A DNA stretch of 64,000 nucleotides from Dicaeum eximium (GCA_013396995.1 VWZP01005270.1:1-64000), one strand, 5' to 3'. Counted from the first letter of the stretch, positions 24,561 to 34,220 are shown. Notes: generated from the sequence alone by a model not told the origin. A program made the numbers and translations.

Positions 24561-26400
24561 AAGCTATGTGACTAAAAGCAAACAAAGCAAAAAGGCGTAT
24601 TTCCCTTAAGCTATTATCTAACAAAAATTTTACAACACTACTGATTCCCACACTTATAAAGAAACCCAAAGTCTACAATCTTCTGTGGGCAAAGCACAAG
24701 ATGCCAGGTGTAAGGTGAAATCTCAGCGCAGTTCACATCCATGTGTCTTCTTCTCTGCCTGTGGGGTGGTCAATGTTTTCTTGTACTTGACAGGATTTTC
24801 TCTGTGCCTGTTAAAATACAAGCAAACCCACGCCCCTGAGGGGACCGGAAGATTTTCTCAAAAATTCTGAAATTGAAAAATGGGTCTTGATTTGGGAAAC
24901 AAAATACTAATACGTTTTGTTTTGCAAAATTGTATAGAGATATGTAAGATAATGTCATTTGTCATTACTAACATTCTTTGCTCATCAGCATTAGGAAACA
25001 TCAGAGCAAACCCATATATGTAGTGAAAAAGAAACTGACAGCAATTAGGAATTAATTATATGATATACACAATCAATAACATATGTGAAGTTATATAATT
25101 ATTAAGCACTATAACACTGAACTGTTATCCCAGAGTCTGCAACAGCTGATAAACCTTAAATCAGCAGAGAATTGGAAAATCATGTCTGGATAATGGTTCT
25201 CCAAGCTCACTTCAAAAGCAGGTTCAGCTGTTATGTTGTTATAGGGTCAAATCGTCAAGTCAAAGCCACTTGAATATTATTTTGATGCAGAAAACATCTG
25301 GGTCTGTTAGCAAATTTCCCATTCAAGTAGAGCTAGGATCTGGGCACAACCCAAACTCTAATTGATGTATGTCCCTCAACACATTATTAAAACAAGGCTC
25401 TTAAGAGCAGCAGTTATGAGTAAAAACCTTAGGGTTATAAACTAATCAAACCATCTAGTTATTCAATCCCTCCAAAGTTTCCTTCAGAATAAAGATGCTT
25501 CAAACACAGCAGACCTCTTCTTCAAAGATCTGAAAGTGGTCACAGGCATGTTTGTAAGTCTGAATCTGGACATTTGAGAGTATAAAGGCAGAAGAAGTGG
25601 AGCTGCATGAGAGACTGATTACAGAGTACAAAACCCAAAAAGAAAAAGGTTAACATTACAGCTGAACTCTCTATTAGAGTGCTTCGGTAATAATAACTGA
25701 AGAAAACCACAAGACTAGCAGTCTGGAAGAGGCTTTCAATGAAGTTCAAATATCTTTTTCTTAGAACTCTGTTGAGACAATAGGTTACAGAGGTAGTCAG
25801 GATAAAAAGGACAGGTAAGCAACTGAGAATAAAAAGAGAAGATCTTGAAGAGACACATGTCTTATAGGTGATCACATAAAGAAATAGTAAAGCATATGAA
25901 AGCCAGCTGTAAATACTATGACAATATCTTATAAATCTTATCACAAAAATCAGTAAATTCACCTTGTACAATCAATATATTATCAGCAAGTGTTTGAAGG
26001 GATTAAGACAACCACTTTTTAAACATTCATGTAATATTAGTAATAGCCACTCTGTATCAGTGTTACCTATAGAAGACAGGAATAACAGAGATTATAAGGT
26101 TACTATTAATATTCACTAAAACTTTGAATCACTGGGGAATCAGCTGATAATTTTGCAAATAGGATCAGACAGAAGTTCCCTAGGTGTTCTCGTCTGATTT
26201 CTGTATGTGTGCCCTCAGGGCTTCCTACTAGTTGAGCTGGCCGGATTGCTTTTTCTGAATGAGCACGTGATGTAAAATTTGAAAAATCTCTGGTATCTGG
26301 AAGAAGTAAATTTGAGTCTTTCTCTGGATATGATTGAACTGCATCCTGTAGATTTGTTTTCCTGCTCTGTTTCTGTGTAAAACTGTGAATTCTTTTTTGC
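24561..26400. other. ERV1 interior where protease and reverse transcriptase are missing
   Basis: About 1.8 kb between the integrase remnant and the gag remnants. I could not find a protease flap, a YXDD motif or other reverse transcriptase blocks in any frame. The stretch is AT-rich and looks unlike the flanking viral sequence. It may be replaced host DNA, another unrecognised insertion, or pol eroded beyond reading. It contains the hydrophobic frame at 25540-25971. Confidence 0.45.
25540..25971 (-). CDS. Unassigned hydrophobic open frame, 143 codons (doubtful)
   Basis: I do not recognise this frame. It starts at ATG (25971) and ends at TGA (25540). The product would be rich in Leu, Phe, Ser, Tyr and Ile, with about four stretches hydrophobic enough to span a membrane (roughly residues 5-30, 45-65, 80-105 and 108-125) separated by short Arg/Lys-containing loops. 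T-rich DNA gives hydrophobic codons by default, so this pattern can arise by chance. No conserved motif, upstream promoter or ribosomal context supports expression. It lies in the part of ERV1 where pol should be. It could be chance or a fragment of a host membrane-protein exon. Confidence 0.2.
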   Translation of the reverse strand: MYKVNLLIFVIRFIRYCHSIYSWLSYALLFLYVITYKTCVSSRSSLFILSCLPVLFILTTSVTYCLNRVLRKRYLNFIESLFQTASLVVFFSYYYRSTLIESSAVMLTFFFLGFVLCNQSLMQLHFFCLYTLKCPDSDLQTCL

Positions 26401-26849
26401 TTACAATAATGAAAGTGGCCAGAGGTGGTGCTGCCACAAGAGGTCAGCAGTTTCGATGGTTACAAAACGGCACCTGCTGCACTGCGCATGCTCTGCGCTG
26501 GGGCTGACATCTTGTTGTATGGCGACTTCCTGTGGGCACTGCCATTTTGTTGTATGGCAGCTCCAGTGCCGCCATCTTGTTCCAAAGGGAGAATGCCCAG
26601 GGCTGATGTAAGAGGTCTGCACAGTCTTCTGGGATGGGACCAGGATGTCCAAGATTTTACTTGCATTTTCAGTTAAAAGTTCTGGGGGGGCTGCTGCCCT
26701 CCCCAGGACTGCCACTCCCACAGTGTGGAGATCGAGCATGGGGTCGAGGGAGTTACCCATGAGCCCCATATCACTGGCTACGAGCACAATGGAAGTAGCC
26801 TTCTCCCCACTCCTCCAGGCAGAGCAAAGAACATCTGCAGTGAATATAT
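26401..26849 (-). other. ERV1 gag-downstream region with YY1-like motif repeats
   Basis: A 128-codon open frame (26401-26787, minus) continues from the capsid remnant but does not resemble capsid beyond its first few codons. It contains three related units at 26507-26523, 26541-26558 and 26568-26583, each with a CAT(C/T)TTGTT core. Two are followed by GTATGGC and the last is preceded by GCCG. On the minus strand these read as AAxATGxCxGC-like motifs, close to the known YY1 site (AAGATGGCGGC). Whether it was ever translated as Gag is unclear. Confidence 0.45.
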
Positions 26850-28536
26850 ATTGAGTGATGCGTCATGCAGCCTCTGACCTAATGTCATAGGTGGTAACTG
26901 TCTGTTTGGCCTGTTGTAACACCTTCCAGTCATGAGGTTCCCAAGAAGCTTTCCCATTGTTTACGATCACGGGGCATGCAATGGAATTTGCCGCTTGCCA
27001 GTCTCCTTCTAATATAGCATCTCAGATAACTCCAGTCTATTGTTTTTGAATAGGATCTTTAGAACTCCCAGATGGAACTGCTGGTGGAGGAAGCAAATGT
27101 TCGGGAGGGGCTGATGGTTCGATTTTTGTCAGTGATTCAAACTTCCCTTGAATAGGTTGAGGAGTGATAGGACTGTGTTCTCCTTGTCTCACAGTGTGGA
27201 AGCAATAGCTGTTTGTTTCTCTAATTTTTCTTGCTGGTTTGGTAGCTCTAACAATCGATTTAATATTTCCTGTAATTGTTTTGTGTGGGTGGTTTTGTGG
27301 GTACCACCCTCAGCAGGGAACCAACCCCCCAGGGCCCTTTTGGGGGTAATTCCCTTGTGAGTTCTTGAGCAAGGTGAGAGACACGGGCACAACTCAAGGT
27401 CTCTGTCTTCGGTCTTCGGTTTATTCTTATCTTATTTTTGTTTGCCTGAGGATCAGACTTAACATACAAGAAGCAAGCTACAAGAGGGGCAAAAATGGCC
27501 TCGAGAATCTCAAACCAAGGCCTTTTAAAGATATAATATCCAATTGTCTCTTCACACGTATATTGTTTTTACTTTATTACCAATAACTTTTTCTAATCTA
27601 CATATGTGGCCTCTATGTCACTATTATTCTAAACCAATAACTATCTGCAACCTACACTACAGAACATGGAGTGAAAGAAGAAGAAGAAGAAGAAGAAGAA
27701 GAAGAAGAAGAAGAAACCACACCCAAAATCTCCATTTTGGGTCCCTTTCACTCTCATATTAGATCCTAAAAATCCTAGACCTTTTGTCTAACACTCACTA
27801 TTACTATCACTATCATCTATTTCACACTTTGTGTTCTAACTGATCCCAAAGCCTTGGCAACCTTCTCCAGGGATGCAGATCAAAAGCAGTGTTCTGCTGA
27901 GTGCCAGAACCTTCCAAGACAGACAGAGACACACTCTCTGTGTCTTGGACTCCCACAGTTTTGCTTCTTCAGTGTTTTTCTAAGGCAGCTGCATACTATC
28001 ATGGTTGGAGCCGTCTGTTCCGGACTCATCATCAGAGGATTAAGATGGCTTGTGGGGGAGTACAGCGGAGCTCCACATTAGTCAGCACCCTGCTTTCTGC
28101 CTTCCTGCTTTGTTGCTTGCTTTGGCTTTGCCCCACTTATGGCCCCTCCTTGCTCTTTGTCCCGGGCCACTCCCCCAGAGTTGGGTGTCTGTGTAACTTC
28201 CTTTTTTCCCTCAGTCACTTTGTCTGCAGGCAGAGTAACTTCCACCTTCTCGGCAACACTGTCTAGCACTTCTTTCATGGAGGAGCACACAGGAGCTTTA
28301 GAACCTTTCATCAGCCACACGTGACTGACCTTGAAAAATGCTGGAACTCGAAAGGGCTTGCCTGCCCCCCCTCCATCAACTCTTAGAGCTCCTTCCAAGG
28401 CCTCGATCACCTCTGCGGTGACTCCCTCTCTGCTTTCATGTTTTCTAAGGTAAGAATCACTGTCTTCCACACTGCACCCAATTCTAAAGCCTCTTTGCCT
28501 TCTTTTCCTCCATCTATTGTGCAATCTCACAAGCAA
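26850..28536 (-). pseudogene. gag: ERV1 gag remnant, split by a solo LTR
   Basis: Minus-strand gag in pieces. The 5' piece (28078-28536) is an open frame of 152 codons with a basic N-terminus (MLVRLHNRWRKRRQR) and a Lys/Glu-rich tail, consistent with a matrix domain. Because the listed first codon is TTG, the true start is probably further upstream. After the inserted LTR (27284-27957) the frame resumes with a coiled-coil-like, Gln/Leu-rich segment (27189-27277), then a Pro-rich linker containing the late-budding motif PSAPP (27103-27117). The start of capsid follows, with a WEPHDWKVLQQAK-type block near 26,910-26,950. Stops occur near 27,020-27,040, and capsid is lost after about 26,850. No zinc knuckle was found. 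Confidence 0.7.
27284..27957 (-). mobile_element. Young solo LTR inside ERV1 gag, 6-bp TSD gttttg
   Basis: On the minus strand it starts TGTGGGAGTCC (27957) and ends CCACCCACA (27284). GTTTTG flanks both sides exactly (27278-27283 and 27958-27963), so the insertion point in gag is defined to the base. Polyadenylation signal (minus AATAAA) lies near 27,419-27,425, and a TTTAAAA TATA-like box near 27,521-27,527. An internal (GAA)n tract lies at about 27673-27715. It is nearly identical to the inverted copy at 31672-32378. The Arg-repeat reading frame through the GAA tract is a repeat artefact. Confidence 0.93.
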
Positions 28537-28855
28537 TCTCCAACCTCACACCACTCTGCTGTACTAAACAGCAATGACAGTTCACATAGCTTCCCTTTCT
28601 TTCAGGCTCATCGGACCAATGTTTCTATCTCTTGCTCCTTGATTTTCTCTCCTCTCTTAGGGAGGATACTAGCAGGGAGACGGATTGCCGCATCAGTTTC
28701 CATCGCAGTCTTACCTTGGCTCAAGCTCCAGTGTCTGGTTTTCCTATTGACCAGGACTCTCCTGCCCCCCGCTCTTTGCCTCCCAAATCAGCTCTTGTCC
28801 AATGCTTCGGAGTCTTCTGTATTTAGGTGATCCACATTTAGGCGTTTTTACAAGG

Positions 28856-28873
28856 GTCCCTGTTCGGGCGCCA
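28856..28873 (-). promoter_or_regulatory. ERV1 primer-binding site, tRNA-Lys type
   Basis: On the minus strand the 18 bases TGGCGCCCGAACAGGGAC match the complement of the 3' end of tRNA-Lys (the Lys3 type used by lentiviruses and some betaretroviruses) exactly. It lies two bases downstream of the 5' LTR, the standard place. The exact match in an otherwise decayed element is notable. Confidence 0.93.
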
Positions 28874-28875
28874 GG

Positions 28876-29618
28876 TGAAGAGGGTCCCCACAAAGAGCTG
28901 GCCGAGTAACAATAATCACAGCGATGAGGTTACATATCATTCTCCCTTTATTCCTCAAAATGGTGTGGTTATATATATTTCAGCATTGTTTACATGCCTT
29001 AAGCATTTCTTCATTGGTTAACATTATAGCAAAGCGTGATCAAGCACTGCCTGTTTCATAGTTAAGGTGGTTAACACATTCGGACTGTAGCAGTATGCCT
29101 CCTGTTGACAGGGTGACCAAATTACAATAGAATTTTCAGGTATTCCTTGTCTGCTAAAAAAGGCAAAGACTCCAGAAACTTCTCTTCGAATTTGGTACAG
29201 GGACACCTTATAGGACCCTTTGTCCTTCACCTCAGACTTGAGGCTGTCCGATTGGACCGGGACCAAGAGGTCCGCCTGGGCCATTAGGTAGAAAAAGCAC
29301 ATAACAAAAGATTTGATAGCTTTATGGGGTGCTTAGCACCGCTTCTCTCTGTAAAGTGTTTGTTATTTTGTTTCTCATTAAACTTTTTTCTGTTTCAAAC
29401 ACCACCACAAGAGCCATCCTGCTCAGTTTAAGCCATCCGGGTAGCTGGCTATTCCAGGTATGAAGACATCGCTGAGAGCTCATAAGACCTGCCTCAAAGT
29501 GACACTCTTCATCAGACCTACATCTACATAAGCGATTTACTTCCTCCCTTTCATGCCTTCAGGCCCAGGCTGGGTTGTCCAGCCCATTCGGGGTTGCTCC
29601 ATAAGGAATTCCTCTACA
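28876..29618 (-). repeat. ERV1 5' LTR, interrupted
   Basis: On the minus strand it starts TGTAGAGG (29618) and ends at 28876 next to the primer site. Minus-strand AATAAA lies at 28947-28952 and a TATATATAACC box at about 28969-28980. Its total length of 743 bp includes a 429-bp insertion (29086-29514). Without it, the LTR is 314 bp and matches the 3' LTR. Confidence 0.85.
29086..29514 (+). mobile_element. Probable nested solo LTR within the ERV1 5' LTR
   Basis: The 3' LTR of ERV1 runs straight through this point (ACATTTGGACCTACATC). The 5' LTR instead has 429 extra bases starting TGTAGCAG and ending CTTCATCA, with GAC repeated on both sides (29083-29085, 29515-29517). TG...CA ends and an ATTAAA near 29,376 suggest an LTR read on the plus strand. 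The repeat of only 3 bp is shorter than a normal TSD, so decay at the junction or another insertion mechanism is possible. Confidence 0.6.
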
Positions 29619-29990
29619 CAATGCTTTTTTTTCTCCCTGGATTTTTGTTGTTACTTCAGTTTTCTGGAGTGCATAGATGCAATTTATCTAAGTCAAGCAG
29701 TGCTCTTTTTAATGAATTGTCTTGGAATGAAATCTGGGAGCCTTCATTTAACTACAGGATCAGGTACCACTTTTACACCCTTTGTCTTTCAGCCTTCTCA
29801 CTGCTGATCCACCTCTTTCATCTTTGAGAATCTGCAATAGACTGGCCCATCTTTATTTGTTGCCCTCTCATCCAAGTTATCATCCAGTTTTATATTTATA
29901 CCTCTGAAAGATCATAGCATCTAAAAGTAGATGAGAACAATCCTTCACATTATTGCTGCTGTTTGTAATTGAAGAGATGATTGTGACTGA

Positions 29991-30034
<44 letters not shown>
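29991..30034. repeat. (ATT)n microsatellite
   Basis: About 14 uninterrupted TTA/ATT units. Immediately right, AGTAAGTACTTTATATAGGT occurs twice (30062-30081 and 30093-30112), a 31-bp-period tandem duplication. Confidence 0.95.
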
Positions 30035-30035
<1 letters not shown>

Positions 30036-30112
30036 ATATAAATAGACACTGCTGTCTAACCAGTAAGTACTTTATATAGGTAAGGTATGTATAGTAAGTA
30101 CTTTATATAGGT

Positions 30113-30963
30113 CATCTTTACTCACCTTATATCACCCTACAGTAGTTGTTTTTAAAACAAATTCTATCTCTGATGTCTATGAATCATATCTTACATAATT
30201 CGTGTTATGTATAGAGCCCCTCTGCCATTTCTTCTGTTGAAAATATCATACCTCAGCATTTTAAGGTAGGTTGGAAAGAGAGAGCAAAAAACCTTCCACA
30301 AAGCTTAAAAGGCTTTTAGCTCCCCATAGTTTTATTTTTATTAGGTTTTTTTAATCTTTTCTCTTTATGTTTCTGTATATCAGCAGCAGTACCAAAGAAT
30401 AATTATAAATAATGTTGGTTCAACCAGTACTCCACATTAGGAATGTAGGTACTAAACTCCTGAACCATTCTCTGTCTCTGTGCACAAGCACAAGAGGCCA
30501 CAGTACCTCTTCCTAAATATTTTCTGGTGTGTAGTTCTTCCCCTGCCTATCAAGATTAAGGCATTGGTTTCTTATTCCTTATAGATGCTTTTTACTCAGC
30601 TTTGTTGGATGAGGAAAAAAAAAAGTGGAGGTTGAATTGTATGAGTAGAGTTTATTCATTAACTTATATTTGCAGCATAGTTCTGGTCTGATAATAATTT
30701 GAGTATAATGTGTTAATAGAAGCAGAGATAGTTTAAAGGTGGTCCTTTCAAAACAACTGAAATGACCCAGTTTTCTTTTCCACTATATCTTTTCTCCCTT
30801 TCAAAAGTTTTGCAGAGAGTACCTATGAGTCACCAAAGGATGAATCCTCACTAATGGATTTAGTTTCTCTTCTGAGAAAACTGTAATTTCACCACACAAG
30901 GGAAGGGAAGAAATTTTCAAGTCTTATGCCCAATGATACTACTAGCATCTTTTTTAGTTTGGC
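30113..30963. other. Non-coding DNA, nothing assigned
   Basis: No supported gene or repeat. Confidence 0.5.
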
Positions 30964-30968
30964 ACAAG

Positions 30969-31313
30969 TGTCCTAGGGTGACTTTATGAGGCTTGTATTC
31001 CTAAACCATCTGTTCTGTTTATGGTGGACATATTCTGTGCCTTCAAGGCTGGGTCAGAGAGCGAAGGCGGACAGAAGAAGCAGCACAGAGTTTGTTATCA
31101 GAGACTGCACTTACTCCTCTACATTCTACTGGGACTGTGATGTCTACATGGCATGAACGGAGCAGAACAGGGCTCTGCTTCTGCTTTTCAGTTAGTTTAG
31201 CTAGCTGAGGCAAAGAAGTTTTTTCTGGACTGTTTTTCTGTCTGTTTTCTTGGAACTGTTNNNNNNNNNNNNNNNGGAGGGCGGCGGGCCTAAATTTGCC
31301 CTAAACCAGGACA
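30969..31313 (+). mobile_element. Solo LTR, TGTCC...GGACA family (copy 2), 5-bp TSD acaag, with gap
   Basis: Starts TGTCCTAGGGTGAC and ends CCCTAAACCAGGACA, with ACAAG at 30964-30968 and 31314-31318. Its first part parallels copy 1 (minus strand, 865 downward), including the TGCCTTCAAGGCTG and CTTCTGCTTTTCAGTTAG blocks. A 15-N assembly gap (31261-31275) interrupts it just where the related copies become strongly GC-rich, so the real element is probably a few hundred bases longer than shown. Confidence 0.9.
31261..31275. other. Assembly gap (15 N)
   Basis: Run of N inside the solo LTR. The true length is probably larger than 15, judged from the corresponding parts of copies 1 and 3. Confidence 0.95.
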
Positions 31314-31671
31314 ACAAGGAATTGTCTCTGCTTTTACAAGGCACACAATGATTCATTGACTAACCAGATCATGAACTGGGCTGATTTGAGCAGATAATGC
31401 TAATGACTGCATGAAACTCTACAGATGAAAGCAGAATTTAGGCTGGTGTTTGCAGACCCCTCAAACACGTGCAGTGACCTGCTTGTGTGTTGTTTTGATT
31501 ATCTCTGAGTTACAAGGGCTGTGCATAGTGCAGAAGCAATGAAATTGCTTCTCCTGATGAGATTTGGATAATGCTTTCCGTTTAGCTAGGACTGTGAGAA
31601 GTACTACAGAATAGCTGAACAAGTGTGGTGGCATTTTTATTTCCATATTGAACTTCTGAGTGTACTGAGTA

Positions 31672-32378
31672 TGTGGGAGTCCAAGACACAGAGAGTGTGT
31701 CTCTGCCTGTTTTGGAAGGTTCTGGCCCTCAGCAGAATACTGCTTTTAATCTTCATCCCTGGAAAAAGTTGCCAAGGCTTTGGGATGAGTTAGAACATAA
31801 AGTGTGAAATAGATGATAGTGATAGTAATAGTGAGTGTTAGACAAAAGGTCTAGGATTTTTAGGATCTAATATGAGAGTGAAAGGGACCCAAAATGGAGA
31901 TTTTGGGTGTGGTTTCTTCTTCTGTTTCTTCTTCTTCTTCTTCTTCTTCTTCTTCTTCTTCTTCTTCTTCTTCTTCTTCTTCTTCTTTCACTCCATGTTC
32001 TGTAGTGTAGGTTGCAGATAGTTATTGGTTTAGAATAATAGTGACATAGAGGCCACATATGTAGATTAGAAAAAGTTATTGGTAATAAAGTAAAAACAAT
32101 ATACGTGTGAAGAGACAATTGGATATTATATCTTTAAAAGGCCTTGGTTTGAGATTCTCGAGGCCATTTTTGCCCCTCTTGTAGCTTGCTTCTTGTATGT
32201 TAAGTCTGATCCTCAGGCAAACAAAAATAAGATAAGAATAAACCGAAGACCGAAGACAGAGACCTTGAGTTGTGCCCGTGTCTCTCACCTTGCTCAAGAA
32301 CTCACAAGGGAATTACCCCCAAAAGGGCCCTGGGGGGTTGGTTCCCTGCTGAGGGTGGTACCCACAAAACCACCCACA
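31672..32378 (+). mobile_element. 5' LTR of a truncated ERV, inverted twin of the LTR at 27,284
   Basis: Starts TGTGGGAGTCC and ends CCACCCACA. AATAAA lies at 32237-32242 and a TTTAAAAGG TATA-like box at about 32,132. Read on the plus strand, it is nearly base-for-base identical to the reverse complement of 27284-27957, apart from a longer TTC tract and a few substitutions. A primer-binding site follows, so this is a 5' LTR rather than a solo LTR. No gag, pol, env or 3' LTR of this element is present to the right. The 6 bases before it (TGAGTA) do not recur downstream. Confidence 0.85.
31913..31988. repeat. (TTC)n tract within the LTR
   Basis: About 24 TTC units with one TCTG interruption near the left end. 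The twin LTR has a shorter GAA tract (about 14 units) at 27673-27715. Long homopurine-homopyrimidine mirror tracts like this can adopt triplex DNA. Confidence 0.95.
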
Positions 32379-32381
32379 AAG

Positions 32382-32399
32382 TGGTGCCCCGTGTGAGAC
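32382..32399 (+). promoter_or_regulatory. Primer-binding site, elongator tRNA-Met type
   Basis: TGGTGCCCCGTGTGAGAC starts three bases after the LTR. It matches the complement of the 3' end of vertebrate elongator tRNA-Met at 16 of 18 positions as I know that tRNA. Untranslated leader sequence continues to roughly 32,500 and then cannot be followed. Confidence 0.75.
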
Positions 32400-34220
32400 T
32401 GCAAGGCTGAAGACCAAAGAATTCCATCAGAAGATTCCCTGAGCAGGACCCGATGGAGGTCACAGAGTAGGCCCTGATTCAGTAACACAGCTCCTGAGGA
32501 TATAACTACATTTTATTTATTTTAACCCCCCACCCCAAACCTTCCACCCTCTCTGAGCTCCCTGAGTTTTTTAGTGTATGTAGCAAGCAATTTCTTAGAT
32601 TGAAAAGGGGAGGGGGGAGATCACAGAATAATTTTGTGCCATGAAGAGGATGTGAAAATTCAGCTGCTTGCTGGAACGAAATGTCAGTGGACTTTGGGAG
32701 TACCACAGCCTCAAACAGTGAGACCACCTCCCAAAGCATAAAGAATTAAGAGTGATTGTAGAAAAACTTGGTGTCAATTACTGTTTAGAAAGCATCCATT
32801 ACTTCGTCTGGCTTAGAAAACATATTTCATGAGCTACAGTTACAAAATAAAAAGGGAATTCTGTATCAATGTGACCCTAAATCCTTAGGATAAAAAAAAA
32901 AAATTAACTAAATGCTTATATGTTTGACAGAGATATTCCCTGAAGTTAATTGTGTCAATTTTTAGTCTTAATTGCAGCAGCAAACTGGAAGCAGCATTTT
33001 CAAACTCGAGTCATAGTGATATTACAGATAAAATGTAAGAAATTGCAAAATGGGTCTGGATATTTAGTGAAGGATCACTGCATCAAACAGGAGGTTATTT
33101 GAGAAAGGGCAAGGAAGAAAATGCTGCGGGTTTTAGCCATTTGAAACAAGAATCATACACCCAAAAGAGTTGATTGTTCATTCTTCTGGCCACCCATCTG
33201 GCTGAGAATTCAGTTTAAAATTCAGTATACTCACTTTTGATGATGCTTACCATTGATGCTTTAATTAGGGATGGGTGCTGTACATGAATCTGCCTTTCAT
33301 TTGGATGGGGATTCATGCTTTTGAAGAGAATATCCTCATTATCTCTGGTGCTTTTGTTTCAGAGCCTGCCATCTGGTTTGCTCTCAGATACAACTAAATT
33401 AGAAGATGTGCTCAAAGATTTCACCATTTACAAGCACTCAAGTTATAAATATTCTGAAATAAAATCCCTAAATCACATCTAGTCTGGACACTGCATTCTC
33501 AGCAACAACAGCTCACCTTTTATAGAGATCTGCACTTAAGTTCTTCAACTGACATTGGAGACCTGGCAATGAATTTTAAGTTTGTGAGTGTGACATGAGG
33601 GAAATGGATCTCTTTAAATAGAGTATTTTCTTTCAGAGATTTTCAGTCTTTTTCAGTCATGAAAAATCCCCATCCCCACGAAAGAAAAAGCTCTGAGTTC
33701 AACAGTGGAATTCAACAGGAGCTCTTTTTGTTAAGTTCCAAACTGGCTCAACTTTGCCTGAATTTGCACTAAATGATATACACCAAGTTGCTTATACCTG
33801 CTTTTAGTGAACTTTGGATATTTGAAGTACACATATATATTAGGAATTGTAACTTCTGGAAGAGGGGATCTGTTATCTGATAAGAATAGCTGTGCTACTT
33901 CAGTGAACGAGAAAAGAGTGCTCAATTTATTTTCTGATTTAAATGTGAATTTTTTCTTCATTTTTTCAGATGCTGACAATTTCAGATCAGAGTTATGTCA
34001 CTGAGCTTTCATACTTTTTATCACTTAACAAGCAGGTTCTCAATATTTTACTGGGTATGCAAAGCCCTCCTCTAGGAATCAGAACTGGCAAATCTAAGCC
34101 AGAGTGGTGTCTACTCTCCTTCCCACAATTATTCAGTGAAAGATAGAATTTGCCTCATAGCTATTATTCACATTGCCTGAATGAAGTAACACTACTTCTA
34201 TTGAAGTTACAATAAATAAA
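32400..34220. other. Short retroviral leader remnant, then non-coding DNA
   Basis: The first ~100 bases look like leader downstream of the primer site (no frame). The remainder is AT-rich with no supported feature. Confidence 0.5.

Larger units (their letters stand above)
22693..29618 (-). mobile_element. ERV1: decayed provirus, tRNA-Lys primer type
   Basis: Two related LTRs in the same (minus) orientation bound this element. The primer-binding site is next to the right-hand (5') LTR, and the polypurine tract is next to the left-hand (3') LTR. Remnants in correct order are gag matrix-like (28.1-28.5 kb), gag late-domain and capsid (26.85-27.28 kb), integrase (24.1-24.6 kb) and env transmembrane subunit (23.1-23.5 kb). 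No protease or reverse transcriptase is recognisable. The outer flanks (TCTACT left, CAATGC right) do not match, so there is no TSD. Either an end has been rearranged or the two LTRs come from different insertions. Two later LTR insertions lie inside. Confidence 0.8.

Noticed and set aside
27544..27762. Open frames with long arginine runs in the twin LTRs
   Set aside because: They are read-through of the GAA/TTC microsatellite inside an LTR and occur identically in both copies because the LTRs are copies of one another.
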